Under the pieces are notes generated by a model that was not told where the DNA came from, did no database searches, and saw only the letters and a list, made by a program, of their open reading frames with translations. The position numbers were made by a program, and so were the translations under genes. Shown here in pieces: positions 13,994-14,485 of a DNA stretch of 14,485 nucleotides (the stretch's first letter is position 1; each line of letters begins with the position of its first letter). The stretch spans positions 1 through 14,485 of the forward strand of contig CAMLOR010000067.1 in the NCBI GenBank assembly GCA_946481615.1, in the 5' to 3' direction. The DNA comes from an uncultured Aquimonas sp. (lineage in GTDB: Bacteria; Pseudomonadota; Gammaproteobacteria; Xanthomonadales; Xanthomonadaceae).

Positions 13994-14485
13994 TCATTTC
14001 ACCCGGCTGAAATACTCGCCGGTGCGGGTGTCCACCTTGATCACTTCGTCCTGCCCGACGAACAGCGGCACGCGCACCACGGCGCCGGTCTCGAGCTTGG
14101 CCGGCTTGCCGCCGCCGCCCGAGGTGTCGCCGCGCACGCCCGGATCGGTCTCGACGATCTTGAGCTCGACGAAGTTGGGCGGCGTCACCGCCAGCGGCGA
14201 ACCGTTCCAGAGCGTGACCACGCACATTTCCTCGCCCTTGATCCACTGGGCGGCGTCGCCGACGACGTTCTTGTCTGCGGTGTGCTGCTCGAAGGTCTCC
14301 GGCTGCATGAAGTGCCAGAACTCGCCGTCGTTGTAGAGGTACTGCATGTCGGTGTCGACGACGTCGGCGGCTTCCACCGAATCGGTCGACTTCATGGTCA
14401 TTTCCACCACGCGGCCGGTCTTGATGTTGCGGTACTTCACGCGGGTGAAGGCCTGGCCCTTGCCCGGCTTGATGTAGTCGGTGTC
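13994..14485 (-). CDS. efp: Elongation factor P, 5' truncated by window edge
   Basis: EF-P binds near the ribosomal P/E sites and relieves stalling on polyproline stretches. The 163 visible residues cover all three beta-barrel domains, starting around residue 26 of the family. They include the tip loop [79 protein letters not shown] and the C-terminal [11 protein letters not shown]. The loop Lys (codon 14461-14459, E. coli Lys34 position) marks the beta-lysylation type modified by EpmA/EpmB, not the Arg of the rhamnosylated type. About 25 codons are missing off the right edge. The deaminase operon follows on the same strand after ~106 bp holding the palindrome pair. Confidence 0.98.
   Translation of the reverse strand, partial: DTDYIKPGKGQAFTRVKYRNIKTGRVVEMTMKSTDSVEAADVVDTDMQYLYNDGEFWHFMQPETFEQHTADKNVVGDAAQWIKGEEMCVVTLWNGSPLAVTPPNFVELKIVETDPGVRGDTSGGGGKPAKLETGAVVRVPLFVGQDEVIKVDTRTGEYFSRVK

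Noticed and set aside
12712..14010. 432-codon plus-strand open frame opposite the deaminase
   Set aside because: Antisense shadow; no start signal or domain, while the minus strand carries the complete metal-binding motifs.

Overview
The window is a compact, GC-rich (roughly 70 % by eye) chromosomal stretch from a gammaproteobacterium, most likely Lysobacterales/Xanthomonadales (Lysobacter, Luteimonas or a relative). This rests on an rpmF-fabH junction without plsX, a MoxR-DUF58-TgpA-Slp operon, ubiG next to an MTA deaminase and a MupP-like phosphatase, a beta-lysylation-type EF-P, and dispersed palindromes of the ATTCCC-N8-GGGAAT kind. The order assignment is inferred from gene order and protein sequence, not from a search. 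I see no phage, plasmid, tRNA, rRNA or CRISPR genes; this is mostly core genome.

Layout. (1) 1-870, minus strand: yceD (DUF177) - rpmF (L32) - fabH (start only), the head of a ribosomal-protein/fatty-acid operon. Its sigma70-type promoter is so close to the yceD start that the mRNA may be leaderless. (2) 932-2837, plus strand: a small membrane-anchored coiled-coil protein, overlapped by yceF (Maf-type pyrophosphatase), then a membrane-anchored GH25 lysozyme. (3) 2826-4748, minus strand: a GT39/ArnT-like membrane glycosyltransferase with a C-terminal beta-sandwich-like domain. Two palindromic repeats lie inside its reading frame. It overlaps the lysozyme tail-to-tail. (4) 4812-9309, plus strand: MoxR AAA+ ATPase - DUF58 - TgpA transglutaminase - Slp lipoprotein, joined by a 3-bp gap and two 4-bp overlaps. 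(5) 9350-13887, minus strand: MTA/SAH deaminase - ubiG - MupP-like HAD phosphatase - degenerate squalene/phytoene-synthase-like protein - folE2, the first four genes overlapping. (6) 13994-14485, minus strand: efp, missing its first ~25 codons, separated from the deaminase by an inverted pair of the same palindromes.

How the parts work together. Cluster 4 is an envelope module: ATPase, DUF58 partner, periplasmic transglutaminase and outer-membrane lipoprotein. Cluster 5 combines SAM by-product salvage (deaminase), ubiquinone methylation (UbiG releases SAH), probable MurNAc-6-P dephosphorylation in cell-wall recycling, and entry to folate synthesis (FolE2). No stretch over 300 bases lacks a gene. 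The gaps (847-931, 2025-2096, 4749-4811, 9310-9349, 10298-10345, 13888-13993) are described where they hold something.

I do not see a clearly new multi-gene system. The best leads are the repeats captured inside the glycosyltransferase gene, the paired palindromes with compensatory changes, the probable leaderless yceD transcript, the MupP reassignment, and the synthase-like protein that has lost its aspartate-rich motif.
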